Shown here one piece after another: positions 1 to 12,217 of a stretch of DNA of 64,000 nucleotides. Position numbers and translations under genes: made by a program. The notes beneath the pieces were generated by a model. That model was not told the DNA's origin. It ran no database searches and saw nothing but the letters and a program-made list of their open reading frames with translations. Numbering within the stretch: position 1 is the stretch's first letter; every line of letters begins with the position of its first letter. The stretch spans positions 1-64,000 of the forward strand of contig JAIWNE010000060.1 in assembly GCA_025331445.1 (NCBI GenBank), read 5' to 3'. This DNA comes from Blakeslea trispora (lineage: Eukaryota; Mucoromycota; Mucoromycetes; Mucorales; Choanephoraceae).

Positions 1-539
1 ATTAAATACAATTAGTTGTTTTATTAGTTATGCCATGTTGCACATTTGATACAACTGTGATGTACTCACTATTGATAATAATAAAAAAGTCAATCAGACC
101 AAAAGAAAGTTGTTTTTATTGAATTATATATGTTATATTCGTAGAATATAACAGGCACAAATTATAATAAAGTTTAAAGACGAGTAAAGTCGATTAGAAC
201 CAGAACGGCCAAAAAAGATCGATATGAATCTGATCCGTGTGATTTGTCAGTGTACAGAAATACAATAGTAGATTGAAATTAGCCAAAAAGATACTGTTTA
301 TTGAGTGTAGAATAATAGCTTATTTATACTAGAATATCTGTGTCAGATTGAAAGTACGAGTATAAGGGTTTGATACAATAACTGGGCTTTGCATTAGAAT
401 AGTTGACTAGCAATTACGTTTGATCAAAGACAGTGTAATGAAGCCATGTCAAGATCTGCATGATTTATTTTGTAATCGAATGTCAGTGATTGAACCCTTG
501 ACATTCTGAGTAGATTACATCAGCTACATTAATGTCGTG
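1..539. other. Intergenic, no gene seen
   Basis: AT-rich DNA without a supportable reading frame or RNA gene. It forms the left flank of the hAT-like element that starts near 540. Confidence 0.6.
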
Positions 540-2425
540 TTTAGGAATCGCAGTCGGGTCGAGTCAACTCGACTTAAAACCCGTCGGGTCAAAAAACCGA
601 CTCGACTCGACTTTGTTTTTTTAAGCATATAACCGACTCGTAACCAACTCGACCTAACCGAATGACCCGTCGGTTTCGTGTAACTCGGGTCAGCTTCAAA
701 TAAGGAAGTGTTTACTTAGGATCTTTTCAAGTTTGACATGAGCATGTTAAGTAAATTTTTAAATGTGTTGTAAATTTATTAAGTAAGATTAAAATAAAAA
801 AATGCAAAAGAAAATTAAGAATCAAATAATAAAAAAAAAGCTATAAAAAATGTGAATATAGTATATAGATAAGACAATTGTGTATGCATTTAAACAAAGT
901 ATAGAAGCGGCTTATGTGGTTTGCAAAATAGAAAAAAATAACTAGATCTTGCGCAGGTGTTGTATATCTTGAGACCAGTAACTTGACAGGACTAAAGTCT
1001 TGGTTGTTTTTTCCCCAAGCTTAGCTCTTGCAATGGTAGTCATGCGCTTCGTTCGGGAAAAAAAAATGCTCACAAGGCGTTGATGTAGCTGGTATAGGGA
1101 GAAATTTTTTTGCCATTGCTGAAAGAGCAGGATATTTTCCACCTTCACTTTTCAGCAACGAATAGGTCTTCCTGATCTGCAAAAGGTTTAAATTGAGATT
1201 GTCTAAATATAAATTTTTCCCCATACCTCTGTTTAATCTACCAAGTTTGCCTGTTTAACATCCAAGAGTCAAGGCTAACACATATTGTTGTGAACATTTA
1301 GAATCTATATACTGATTACAAAATAAATGATACAAAGTATTATTATACATGCTATATCTGGACATAGAGTTTAGAATAGAACTAGAGTAACTGTAATAGA
1401 TCAATGTCTACTTCATCTATCTATCCTTTAGAGATCGATTCTAATATGATGCTAACTTGAGAGACAAATTGGATCAGATATCAAATAAACCAATTGGCTC
1501 TCGGGACTCAGGCCCTATCGATGTGGATAAACTATTGATATCAGCTATACCGAATCAGAATTGATGTGACAATGAAAATGACAAGATGGTGCTAAAGATT
1601 TTATTAAAACAATTTTTTCTATCTTACCATCTCAGATCAGCTATGACCTGAGAGCTGAGTAGACTGAATATCTGAGACATGGTCAATGATATAGTGTTCC
1701 GTATCCTCGATATTAAAATAGAATCCCTGATCATCTCTAGATGATAGAATCAGTTTATCCGACCTAAAAGATATAAATACCTAGATATTCCATAGCTATA
1801 AACGACATCTGATTTTTCTTTAATAAACCTATACGAGTTCTAAAGGATTTCTCTGTTTCTACTCTGACACTCACAACACATATGATGCAGCAGTGAGAAT
1901 ATTTGAATCATGGGCATCTGTGCAATTTGTTCTTACATAATTATTATTAGCATTTTCTCTTGATACATTTAACTTTTATACAAATTGTTTGATAGTAGCT
2001 GGCTTTATATTTGAGCATTGATCGCTCATCGCTTAAAAAAATAACTTTCCAAATAAGATTACAATTGTGATAAATCGCATAACCTTTACTCTTTTTCATT
2101 GTAGGCTTGAGTTGTTAGATTTTCGGTAGTTCCGCGTTTTATGAAGGTAGGATCATCGTATTATTGATATTGCAAGTAAATAATGAGAAGAAAACCAATA
2201 TGACCAAAACGATAGATGTAATGTAAGAAAAGGAGTTTTTTTAATCGAAAGCAAAATCAAGCTCTATACTACTTCTACAGTAACACTAAAGTAAACCCGA
2301 ATACCTTAACCCGTCGGGTACCCGGCGGGTGACTCGACTCGACTTTAGATTTTTGGCAAACCCGACTTTTTGTAAGTCGAGTCGAGTCAAACTCGACCCG
2401 TACCCGACAGATTGCGATTCCTAAA
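540..2425 (-). mobile_element. Degenerate hAT-like DNA transposon with terminal inverted repeats
   Basis: The left end begins TTTAGGAATCGC (540-551) and the right end finishes with its exact complement GCGATTCCTAAA (2414-2425). Inside each end lies a cluster of subterminal repeats built on GACTCGACTCGAC and CCCGTCGGGT (550-690 and 2295-2410). The ends and the repeat-dense subterminal zones suit hAT elements. The only coding trace is a minus-strand fragment near 945-1224 that matches the hAT C-terminal dimerisation region. The 8 bp flanking each end do not match, so no target-site duplication is visible. The interior is otherwise non-coding, so this is an old, non-autonomous or internally deleted copy. 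Confidence 0.7.
942..1224 (-). pseudogene. hAT transposase C-terminal (dimerisation) fragment, frameshifted
   Basis: Two overlapping minus-strand frames each carry half of a hAT dimerisation domain. The upstream frame reads KYPALSAMAKKFLPIPATST then PCEHFFF. The downstream frame continues SRTKRMTTIARAKLGEKTTK then LVLSSYWSQDIQHL. In hAT transposases this block is continuous (KYP-LA--L-IPAtS-p-ErvFS-a-----R--L----------SW). The switch between frames falls in an A/T homopolymer near 1055-1062, consistent with a slippage frameshift. No DDE core or zinc-finger BED domain remains, so this is a relic. Confidence 0.7.
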
Positions 2426-2653
2426 GATAATCAAGAGATTAGGACCGTTCTATAACAACCTATTGTAGCTTTGTTTGTTAATGAGTAACAGCCGTCGACA
2501 GGTATAAGATTCTGTAAACTTTGTAAATGCACCACTGTTGAAGAATTACAGATGTGGTCCGGTGAAATTTCGGTAAAATTCCGGTGAAATTCCGGCAAAA
2601 AATTTAAAAGAGCTGTTTTGACATATTTTATTTATTTGATCAGCTGACATCTA

Positions 2654-2726
2654 GCCTTCTTGGCTCAGTTGGCAGAGCGTCTGCCTAGTAAGCAGAAGGT
2701 CGCCAGTTCGATTCTGGCAGAAGGCA
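2654..2726 (+). tRNA. tRNA-Thr (anticodon AGT)
   Basis: A 73-nt cloverleaf folds without an intron. The acceptor stem GCCTTCT pairs with AGAAGGC, followed by discriminator A. The D arm is GCTC/GAGC around AGTTGGCA. The anticodon stem TCTGC/GCAGA closes loop CTAGTAA, giving anticodon AGT at positions 34-36 (read as IGU, threonine). The T arm GCCAG/CTGGC closes loop TTCGATT. The internal A box (TGGCTCAGTTGG) and B box (GGTCGCCAGTTCGATTC, near consensus) are present. No CCA is encoded, as expected in a eukaryote. A run of T (ATTTTTAT) follows within about 10 nt and would serve as the Pol III terminator. Confidence 0.95.
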
Positions 2727-5700
2727 ACATTTTTATAATCTAATAGAAATGTTACATGTCATTTGGAAGATAAGGTCCTTTTTTGGACAAGGGATAATTT
2801 TGCAGTAACTTGAGAAAGAGAACAAATAGATATAACAGAGCAATAAGGCAGCAAGGTTATAAGTAATGAGCACCAGGTTTTAAGTTGTCTGACTAGAGAT
2901 ACAAGTAGAGTAAAGAGAATAAAATAATATAAAAGAAGAGATGTAATAAATGAATACAATGATCTGTAATAAGTATCAAGGGAACTAACAACAATATGTG
3001 GATTTAGGTAGTGAATATGTCAAACTACAACCAAGCGTAAAGTAAATAAGAGAAGGTGAAAGAGTTTGTATACTATTCTAAAAGAAGTCATGTTGGACTT
3101 GCAAACTAATAATTTAAACAGTGAAGTTAATGAGTCATCATGTATGGATTATTAATACATGTCTAAAAGTTCTATTCATTATGATATGGAAAGTCAGAGA
3201 AGGATTCAAATAAAGTTGTTGTGTAATAAGAGATCAAGAGGAGCTGTCAAATGAGTAAAATACCAAATAGGAAATACAGAGTTGGATTCAAAGCATCGAA
3301 AAGAAGTCAGAAAACAATTGAGTACTAGGAAAATTCCTGTGCGTAACAATAGTTTTTGCAGTGAATAGGGCAAGATTGTATGCAAGAAACACTGTTACAG
3401 AATAAAATTAACTACGGAGGTAACTAGTAAAAGAGATCTATTAAGGTATACTTTTATTGAAATGGTGTCGCATTAAGAACCAATTCAAGGAAGCTTGTGA
3501 TTTTAGACAAATAGGGACGCTAATATTAATGGAGGCAAGAACATAAAGCAATTAAAAGATAGGTATAAGTCAAGTTCTACATTAGTCGCTTTTCTTTAAA
3601 AGTGTTCATATTTTGAGAAATGCACTCTTTTACCATATTCGTTGTATAAGGGTGGGTTTTTGAAAAGTTTTAACAATACAAGTTTTCAAACCAACTCTAT
3701 TTAAGGGTGAGATTCTCAAGATTTTTGGTTACAATTATATAGAACGACTACTTTATTGAGCATACTCCTAAATTGAATGACACTTTAGCGATTGAAGCGA
3801 TTTTCAAGTTAAAATATTGCACTCTTAGATCGATCGACTGCTTTAGTTGTGGTAAAATAGAAGAGATGTTGAGATAGAATAAAGTAAAACTCACAAGATA
3901 GACGAGAATAAAAGCAAGATCTGACAGCAGCCAAAAAAAGAATGCTTATAGGATGCTGGATGCAACATCAGTAACTTGATAGCCTTTTTTTAATGATCAC
4001 ATAAAAAACTGAGACGAAGAGGGGCAGTCGTTTGCAGTGAGTATCATCTTTCTAATCATCTAAAAAAAAAAGAAAGAAAGAAAGATCATAATTAGAATCG
4101 TGAAAGTGCTACGTAGTCGAGCAATGAGATCAAATTATATTAGAAAAGTTAATGGATTCAAAGAGGGTCGACTCAACATGCTAGATGAAACGACTCAAGA
4201 GATCTTACAAGATAAACCTGAAGTAAAAAGCAATCAAAAAATTAATATAAATCGAATTAGATAATGACAAAGCTAGAAACATAAGTTGATAGTCTTAATA
4301 GACGCTAATTGAGTTTTGGCAGAGTGGAAATAGTTAGCATTTTAGTTTTATTTTTAAAGAAGTGCTGATTACAAATTGAAGCTGGATCTTTTCAAACCAA
4401 TTGAAGGATTACTAATTGGTTTACGAGCTAATACTATAGATAACATAAGGTATATAGAGTGATATGTTAAGAAGGATAGGATGAATTTAGCTGCAAAGTT
4501 GTTGAATAGATCAAAAAAGTAAACTAGATAGCCAAAGGTAAAAAACATTGAAACTGTTTTTTATAGTTGAGAAGGTATCAAATATAATAGCATGAAGACC
4601 CCATCATAGCGATTTCTTTTCCCCTCTTTTTTTTCTAAAAAAATAAAGTGGGTTTAAGAAGCTGTCCTTAACCCTTCTTTTTGAGCCATATATGTATACA
4701 CTAGAAACTTAAGGACATCTTTTTAGCACAATCAATTGATTTGATAAGTCTGGTTGTTTAGTTTGGTTCTTTTGACCATCAATTGTTCTACCCAAACTAG
4801 CTAGATATCGGTAGAGTGTATTTTTTTTATCAAGACCGATGTATTTTTTTTTGTGATGCATCAACTCCTCTAGTCCTAACACAAACACCTGCTATTAGTC
4901 AATTGTTGACAAATTTAGCAGTATTATATTAGTTGACGATACTTCTTGCGAGCAACTGCGCATATTACTACGCAAAGTTTGAAAGCAAAAAGATTATTTT
5001 ATACTATAGTTTTTAACAAAGATCATGCTATGGGTCAAAATGCATTAGAAGCACCTAAACAAACAAAAGATAAATAAAAGAAAGTCTAAAGGTAATTGTT
5101 GTTACAATACGCTATAACAAAGGTGATTTCTCTTAATTGAGCATCATGAGCAGGCATGGTGTAGTTTATCCTGTTTAAACGCTAGCTTTCAAACCAAATG
5201 AGCATTATACAGTAGGAGTTGCATCTTTATTTGCAAACATATCGGCCGTGGCAGCATCCTGACTTTTGGAGGTAATACAAAATATGCAAAAACGAAACAC
5301 AGTTAATGCTACACAACTAACCAGATCAAAACATATATAAGCAAATGGAGTATACGTAATTCAAAAGATGTTCATAAATGCGAATTTTTAGAGCTTGAAT
5401 CGTATCGTTTCTTACAATGTAAGTCAAAAAAGAGTTATGCATGAGTTTAATTTATTCAAGTTTACTATTCAACTATACTTTTTAGTGCTAGGCAATTCTC
5501 AAGGCAAAGCTTTAAGAACAAATTCTCTCGATTGAATGTTGTATACAAACGATGCATAATATTTGGCTGACTAAAAAATAAGTCTAGCTAAAAGAAAATT
5601 GTCAGTTTTGGTGACATCAACAAACATAGACAACGCTTCCAGTATATGCAGTAGATGGAGTCAGCCATTTCTGCCGAGTAACAAGCATCATACCCAACTA

Positions 5701-6031
5701 AACTAGTTTCATTTGTATGTCTGGGTGCAAACATAAATACATGTAATTGAAATCACCAAAGTGTATTATATCATACATGTTTATCGCTTTACAACTCATG
5801 AAGAATACTCTCTTAACTAGAATAAGTAGAGGAGAACTCAATTTGATCTGTTCTTTTTGTACAAAAGCACTAACTGAATGACACTTGTACAGACGATTTA
5901 TGAATATGCATCTATGCCCTCCTTTCTAAAGGCTGTCACGCTTTCACTAGTTTAGTCTCAGTCTGACTTTATTCTGCTTTTTCTTCGTTTCTCTTATAAA
6001 AAAAATTATCCTGACAAAAGTGTCAAGTAAC
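2727..6031. other. Long intergenic stretch, no gene seen
   Basis: About 3.3 kb with stops in every frame and only short random ORFs. An imperfect hairpin (TTGAAAAGTTTT / CAAGTTTTCAA) lies near 3661-3700 and a GAAA microsatellite near 4065-4085. It may be decayed repeat DNA, but I see no diagnostic ends. Confidence 0.5.
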
Positions 6032-8334
6032 ATGTCAGGTAACGAGAAGCCTACAGAAGAAGCATCTGTGCAAATTGGAGGTAAATTGGATAATTGAATC
6101 ACATACACTAAAGTGCAACAGCTAATCGCAGTAAAATAGCCTTGCCACCTCCTTCCTTTGCCGAATCCGAATTTCATCAGATACAACAAAGCCAGAACAC
6201 CAGTAGGAGTTTATTGAAATGGTCAAATGTGCCCTCTCGATATCCCAACTTGAGCAATCTTTGGGAATTTGCTGGGTAGGTGAAGATCATGAATGCAGCT
6301 TTTTTTCTCTTTGAACATATATATCTCCGGATGCTTTTCTTTTACTAATATATGACCTTTAGATGGGGAAGCACTTACTACATGGAGATCGAGCCTTCCG
6401 ATCTCGATCTGTATGAAGAGGATCGCCAAAAAAAAGTACTGATCGGCCAGTGGAGAGCAACGTCTATTGCAGGCAATGACCTTATTGCTTCTGTTCTTTA
6501 TTCAATTGGACCTTGTGTTGCACAGTCTGGAAAATATGCCCCTATTTCCATGTTGATTATCGCTCTTTTAATGTATCCTATGAAGCGTATTATCACCGAA
6601 GTAGCTACAGCCATGCCTCTGAATGGCGGTACATACAACGCCATGCTAAATACAACATCGAAGTCAGCAGCTGCAATTGCTGCCTGTCTCTCAATTCTCG
6701 ATTATCTGGCAACATGTGTTGTGTCGGCATCAACCGCATCAGCTTATTTAGCTGCCGAAGTTGTGTTACCATCTAATTTTACAGCATTTGCTTTAACTAT
6801 TATCATTTTGGTCGCCTTCTCTCTTATATGTCTGCTAGGTTTACGAGAATCGTCTACGCTGACTTTATCTATTTTTACGTTACACTGCATCACTATGGCT
6901 GTTGTTATGGTTGCCAGTATGGTAGCCTGGGGTAGAAACGGTAGCAGTGTTTTAATTGATAATTGGATTAATATACCTGATCCTGAAGGATCAAATCCAG
7001 TTTTATTAATTGCTCGTGGTGTCTGTATTGGATTATTAGGGGTTACCGGGTTCGAGGTATGCTTGTACCCTTGCGCTATTGTTTTTGATCGCTCACATTA
7101 TTTTCCGTTATGTTGTCATAATAGTCTGCAGAAAACTATATTGAAGACTTAAAGCCAGGCACTTTTCCCAAAGTGATGAACAACATGTTTGGGTTTTTGC
7201 TTGTGCTGAACACTCCGATGACGCTTTTCTGTACAGCCTTAGTACCTCTCACTGTTCTTCGAGAAAACCAAGCAAACGCTGTATCCTTTTTAGGTTCATA
7301 CGCTGCTAACGGTAGCCGTTGGCTCCGAATCTGGATCATGATTGACGCAGTGATCGTGCTCTGTGCAGGCGTCTTAACAGGCTTGATTGGGGCTATTGGA
7401 CTTGTTCAAAGAATGGCAAGTGATGGCATTTTGCCTAAATTCTTTCTCATTCGCAATCGTTGGACGGGATCCTACCAATACATTATTTTGGTGTTTCTGA
7501 TCTTAAGCATTACGCTGTATTGTATTGTGGGTGGCGACACAACCTCCCTGTCTGGTGTTTTTGCTGTTGCTTTTCTCGGTAGCTTGTCTACTTTTGGTGT
7601 AGCCAATATCATAATCAAATATAAGCGTGCTCGATTACCTAGACTTAGTAAAGTCAGCTTGATCACTGCTTTGTGTACTACAAGTATCTTAGTAGCCAGT
7701 TTGATAGGTAATATTGTGATTGATCCTATTATTGCTGAATATTTCGTTATCTACTTTGTTATCGTCTTGGCTGTAATTCTATCTATGTTGAAGCGTTGCT
7801 GGCTTTGGAAATTGTCTTATTGGCTCTTTGATCAAATGGACTTTATGCGCAAGTATCCTCAATTATCAGCCAAGGTTGAACTGTTTATTCAGATGCAGAT
7901 CAAGAAAATTCGAAAGCAACCAGTGGTATTCTTTCTAAAGACAGATGAGCCTCATATAATGAATAAGGCGCTTCAATACATCAAGAAAAATGAAGATTCA
8001 GGCCACGTCAAATTTGTTCATCTCTATCGTCGTCATAACGAGATTCCTGAGAATTTAGAGTCTCACCATCGTATGCTGGATGAAATGTATCCTAAAATAC
8101 AAATAGACTTGGTACGCTTTTCCTTTTAGAGTTTTTCTACAATCACACAAGACTAACTCACTCTCTCTAAATTTATCATAGATCTTTCTTCAAGGCGAAT
8201 TTACACCTGCCACCGTAGATGTCATTTCAAGACAAATAGATATACCCAAAGCACAGATGTTTATGGCTTGCCCAGGCAAAAACCTTGAGTCCTCTTTTGG
8301 AGAGTTTGGTGGTGTGCGTATCATCATGATGTAG
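6032..8334 (+). CDS. APC-family amino-acid permease with cytosolic C-terminal domain
   Basis: Five exons (6032-6080, 6140-6275, 6363-7056, 7125-8111, 8182-8334) splice in frame to 672 aa. A soluble N-terminus ending NLWEFAGWGSTYYMEIEPSD leads into about 12 hydrophobic segments. The first TM region carries ATSIAGNDLIASVLYSIGP, the unwound-helix signature of APC transporters. After the last TM comes about 190 residues of soluble domain (KKNEDSGHVKFVHLYRRHNE onward) resembling the universal-stress-like tail found on some fungal APC proteins. It should sit in the plasma or vacuolar membrane and move amino acids or related cations; the substrate cannot be read. It converges on the FKBP12 gene with 195 bp between stops. 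In Mucor the gene next to fkbA is, as I recall, an amino-acid transporter called patA, which this resembles in position and type. Confidence 0.88.
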
Positions 8335-8529
8335 AGCTTTTTATTCCATTTACCTCTTTTCTTGTTAGACATTTCTTGTCATATCTTATAAAAAACAGTT
8401 TCTTTCCTCATTGAATTTTAACTAGGCACATATTTGACTTTTTAAAGAAAAAGTTTTCGGTCTTATTGTGTTTTTTTCTCTTGTTTATTTACTTAAAATA
8501 GTACACAGCTTTCAAATAAACAATTTTCT

Positions 8530-9005
8530 TTAGTTGATCTTGAGAAGTTCAACTTCAAAGTTCAAGGTGGCTCTGGGAGGGATCAAGCCGGGGAAACCTC
8601 TGTCACCGTAAGCATAATCATGAGTACAGATCAACTTGGCCTTTTCACCAACAGACAATTGAGTGACACCTTGAGATATAAGACGCGTTAGTCTCTTTTC
8701 ATACCTTCTTTCTCATATCTTACTCCCCCTCCCTGTCATATACTTTACCTTCGTCCCAACCCTTGATGACTTGACCAACACCAATGGTACATTGGAAAGG
8801 AGCGCTACGGTCACGAGAAGAATCGAACTTTTGGCCGTTTTCAAGGGTACCAACATAGTGGATGGTGACTCTGTCACCCTGCTTGGGGAAGTTAACACCA
8901 TCACCAGGAGCAATACGTTCAACACTGTAAAATTCAATTGTCAATTACATCTTTCGACTCGCTTGAATAGTGTATTGTTTTCTTTAAAACTTACGTGACA
9001 CCCAT
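8530..9005 (-). CDS. fkbA: FKBP12 peptidyl-prolyl cis-trans isomerase
   Basis: Three exons (9005-8995, 8924-8749, 8669-8530) join to exactly 108 aa, the normal FKBP12 length. The first exon is only 11 nt (ATG GGT GTC AC). The protein runs [20 protein letters not shown] to FEVELLKIN. The FK506/rapamycin pocket residues are present: Tyr in HYVG, Phe-Asp in KFDSS, Val-Ile-x-x-Trp in VIKGW, Tyr in DYAYG and Ile in GLIPP. The equivalent of human Phe48 is Cys and of His87 is Phe. FKBP12 is a cytosolic prolyl isomerase that binds FK506 to inhibit calcineurin and rapamycin to inhibit TOR. The permease gene converges on it, so 3' UTRs may overlap. Confidence 0.97.
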
Positions 9006-10147
9006 ATTAATTATAAATAGAAAAGATAAGGAAAAAGAGGAGAAATGATGAACAAGCGCGCGTTTTATTTTTTCATTCTGGAAACTTTAAATTCAGCGTT
9101 TAATTTTTCTCTCTTTTAGAAAGGCGTTTCGTAGAGCGACACCTTTTTTCTCTCTTTTAAGCCAAAGTCACTATTGATTTCAAAAAGCTTAGTTAAATCC
9201 GGCTAAGCTGCTGAGTAGCTTCTCTGTTTGTGAGACAATAAGGCGAGTGTTATCCAGCAAAATTGTTCAACATATCTGTTTTTAGTTTTGACATTTTTGT
9301 CAGACAATAGCCTAACCGACAAAGGTTGCATACAAAAATAAATTATTTATCATATTCATAATAACTATTAAAGCAGTAAATAGAGTGGAAGCTTGTTCAT
9401 TTCCTAGGAGGGGCATTTAAGAATGAGTTTATTCTTTAATATAATCTATCGAGACAGAATGGAATACAGTAATTGAAAGAAAAGGGATTAATGTAAGCAT
9501 GTCATCTCTTATTAATTTCAATCAAGTCATAAGCTCAATATGACTTCTCTATATTGTCTTGCTCAAGCTTCATCTCAGTTTATAAAGAATATGCATGTAT
9601 TCTGCATACATCAGCAGTCATTTTCTATTGTTAGTGACCTTGACCGAACAATCATACATACTCAATCATTAAGACCCCTGTCTGCACAGAAGCACTTGTG
9701 AACTCATAACAACCCTCAGCTATTGTGTTTTGGCAAGATATATCTAAATTGCTAACACAAGACAGCAAAATCTCCTCAATAAAGCATACTTTTGAGTCAT
9801 TGTATGCTATGTATTCAAGAGAGCGTCTTATGACACAATGATGCTGAGAGGGCAAGTCAAAAAGGTGATGAGTTAACCCAAAGAGCATCTTTCTCCCCTA
9901 AACGAAGCAAGACCAGATAGCTGATTTGCTAATACTTGCCATACTTAACAAATTGAAGGTCGATCTCTATGGCAAAAGTGTGAGTGTATGTGGTATCGTT
10001 TATTCTGAGTTCTTAATCAACAATAACAACACTTTTATTTTTTCATGTGAAAAGCAGGTTAAATAATCCAATCAAAGCACTTTATCATGAAATTCCTTTA
10101 AAAATAGGCTATTTTTCTTCTTTTCTTCTTACTCACATATTTATTCA
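9006..10147. other. Intergenic, upstream of FKBP12 (-) and bHLH gene (+)
   Basis: A shared divergent 5' region of 1.1 kb. No convincing ORF, RNA gene or repeat seen. Confidence 0.55.
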
Positions 10148-10821
10148 ATGACAGAACCAAACACTCAAGATACTATTCAAGGCGCATTCGCAATACCCGG
10201 TAGGCATATAAAAGAAAGGTGGACTACACATGAGGTCATTTGTTAAGCTTTGTTGATTAGAAGAAGGAGCATCTCCTTCATCCTCGTCATCTTCCAACAC
10301 AAGAAAAAGAGCGTATGACTCCGAAGATACATCCAAAGATACACCCAAAAAGGAGAGAAAGGGGCGTAAAGCGCCCCATGAACTATTGACAGACGCAGAA
10401 AAGAAAGCGAATCATATCGCTTCAGAGAAGAAGCGTAGACAAAACATTCGGCTAGGATTTGACCAGCTAATAGAAATTGTTCCTTCATTAACACAGGGCA
10501 ATCGATCAGAAGCCTTCATTCTGCAGAAATGTAATGTGGTATTTCATAGTTGCGTGGGAAATTACTGACTTGAGAATTAGCGGTAGACCATATTCGACAT
10601 TTAATCAATACCAAAAATGATCTTAAAAGTCAGATAAAGGATCTTCAAAGTGTGTTGGGTGAATCGTAAGTGACTCAGAGGATATCGTTTTGGCTAGTAA
10701 TTAACTTTTCTAATAGGAATTATGATGATGAAGTAAGGGAGAAAACAATGCGCTATAAAAACAAGGGAATTAACCTATTTTGTAGTCTTCTGAAGATGAT
10801 TTGACTTATTCCAGCTTTTAA
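10148..10821 (+). CDS. Small bHLH transcription factor, Ino4-like
   Basis: Five exons (10148-10199, 10261-10530, 10581-10665, 10717-10732, 10786-10821) give 152 aa. The fourth exon is only 16 nt; the intron after it has a clear branch site (ATTAAC) and TTTTGTAG acceptor. The basic region reads KKANHIASEKKRRQNIRLGF, with the H-E-R DNA-contact pattern of E-box binders. Helix 1 is DQLIEIVPSL and helix 2 starts SVDHIRHLINTKNDL, leading into a short coiled coil. The combination HxxSEKKRR with a short protein resembles yeast Ino4, the partner of Ino2 in phospholipid gene control; that role is inferred. It ends 52 bp from the stop of the convergent bZIP gene. Confidence 0.8.
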
Positions 10822-10873
10822 TGTGTATATAAAACGAGTGATAATCAACCCATTTATTGTGCCAAAAATATAC

Positions 10874-12217
10874 TTATATGCTTGTAGCTACTGTGATTGC
10901 AGGAGTGGATGAATCTGATGTTATAGCTGAAGGTGTGGGCTCACCGCTCTCATTTGTTTTGTCAGATTCGTCATTTTGATTAGTCGTAGAAGTAAGTGTT
11001 TCTTCTTTCTGTTTCTCTGCCTCTGCCTCTTTTTCCTCTTGAGGTTGTGATTGTGGTTGAGGCTGTAGTTGTGTTGGTGTATTAGATGATTGAGCAGGAG
11101 CTGTGGTTAGCGGAGAAGAGTTTATGTTTAGATTGCTAGGACCCAAGGCACCACTCATGCCTAGTTTAGCATTGAGTTCTTCCACTTCTTTCATCAAACG
11201 ATAACCTTCTGGTCCCTGCATAGCACCCAAAGATAACTTGGCTTTCAGCTCTTCCACTTCCTTTGTCAACTTCGCATTCTCTTTTTCCAATTTCTCGATT
11301 TTTTCTTCCATCTCATGAATATGTTGCTTTTTCTTCTTACGACATTCTTTAGCAGCTACTCGATTCCTTAACAGACGGCGCTGACGTCTTTCGTCATTAG
11401 AAAGGCTGCGTGAGTTTACTCGTTTACTACCTGCTGCCATACTACCATCAGTCAGATCAGGTGTGCCGTTAGCCGACACAGGATGAGAGTGTGGATGAGG
11501 AAGGTGAGGGTGATGAGGTATCTGTGGTGGTGGTCCAGGTAAAGCTGTAATGATGTTGCCACCTTGTTGAAGTTGCTGCAATAGATTGTTAGCAAGACCA
11601 GGTACGGCAATAGGAGACACCATAGCTTGGGCTAGCGAAGACGCTGTAAGGTTGGTGAGATCGGGATGTCCTTGCGCTTGAACATACGATTGAATCAATT
11701 GATGTTGTGACTCGGTGAGTAAGTGCAAAGCAACCGGAGGGTGTAGAGGTGGAGGTGGATGCTGTTGAATACTCAAGAGTGGCCTATTAGGTGTGCTTTG
11801 ATTCTCTTCTTGAGATAGTTGTGGAGGTGTTGTGTTAGTTTGAATTGCGTTCGTATTTGTGTTTGTAGTCACTATGTTGTTATTGCTTTTGTTGGTGGAG
11901 GTGGAGGAGGTGTTGTTGATAGCGCTATTGTCAGTCTTAGGGTGATTCTTGTCGTTGGTATTGTCGCTACTACCAGGGACTGTAGAATGATTGCTAGCAT
12001 TATCTTGCTTGGGAGTTTCTACAATAAGTTCAGGAACAGGAGTATTATTTTGCTGACTGGTCTCCTCTGTTGCATTGGCTGCAGATTCCAATTTGACTGT
12101 CTTTATATCTCTATTTTCATTGGTCTGTTCAGGTGCAGGTCGCTTTTGGCCAACTGAGTCTAGCTTTGTGTTATCAGTAGGGGGAGTGCTGATACTGGAA
12201 GGTGCTGCTTCGGACAT
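10874..12217 (-). CDS. bZIP transcription factor, ATF/CREB type
   Basis: A single exon of 447 aa starting MSEAAPSSISTP. The frame extends upstream to 12340, but that part is hydrophobic and unlike the rest, so the ATG at 12217 is preferred. The N-terminal 270 residues are rich in N, T, S, P and Q, with runs of Asn/Thr and His/Pro, as in activation domains. The bZIP basic region is NDERRQRRLLRNRVAAKECR with the N-x7-R core, followed by a leucine zipper (MEEKIEKLEKENAKLTKEVE then ELKAKL). The basic motif is closest to CREB/ATF proteins, which bind TGACGTCA-like sites. The C-terminus is acidic and Q/E-rich. Target genes cannot be read from the sequence. Confidence 0.9.
   Translation of the reverse strand: MSEAAPSSISTPPTDNTKLDSVGQKRPAPEQTNENRDIKTVKLESAANATEETSQQNNTPVPELIVETPKQDNASNHSTVPGSSDNTNDKNHPKTDNSAINNTSSTSTNKSNNNIVTTNTNTNAIQTNTTPPQLSQEENQSTPNRPLLSIQQHPPPPLHPPVALHLLTESQHQLIQSYVQAQGHPDLTNLTASSLAQAMVSPIAVPGLANNLLQQLQQGGNIITALPGPPPQIPHHPHLPHPHSHPVSANGTPDLTDGSMAAGSKRVNSRSLSNDERRQRRLLRNRVAAKECRKKKKQHIHEMEEKIEKLEKENAKLTKEVEELKAKLSLGAMQGPEGYRLMKEVEELNAKLGMSGALGPSNLNINSSPLTTAPAQSSNTPTQLQPQPQSQPQEEKEAEAEKQKEETLTSTTNQNDESDKTNESGEPTPSAITSDSSTPAITVATSI

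Noticed and set aside
532..2433. 8-bp target-site duplication for the hAT-like element
   Set aside because: Flanks ATGTCGTG and GATAATCA do not match, so no duplication is claimed.
5947..6189. Minus-strand ORF of 80 codons
   Set aside because: It overlaps the first two permease exons, whose splicing is in frame and family-like.
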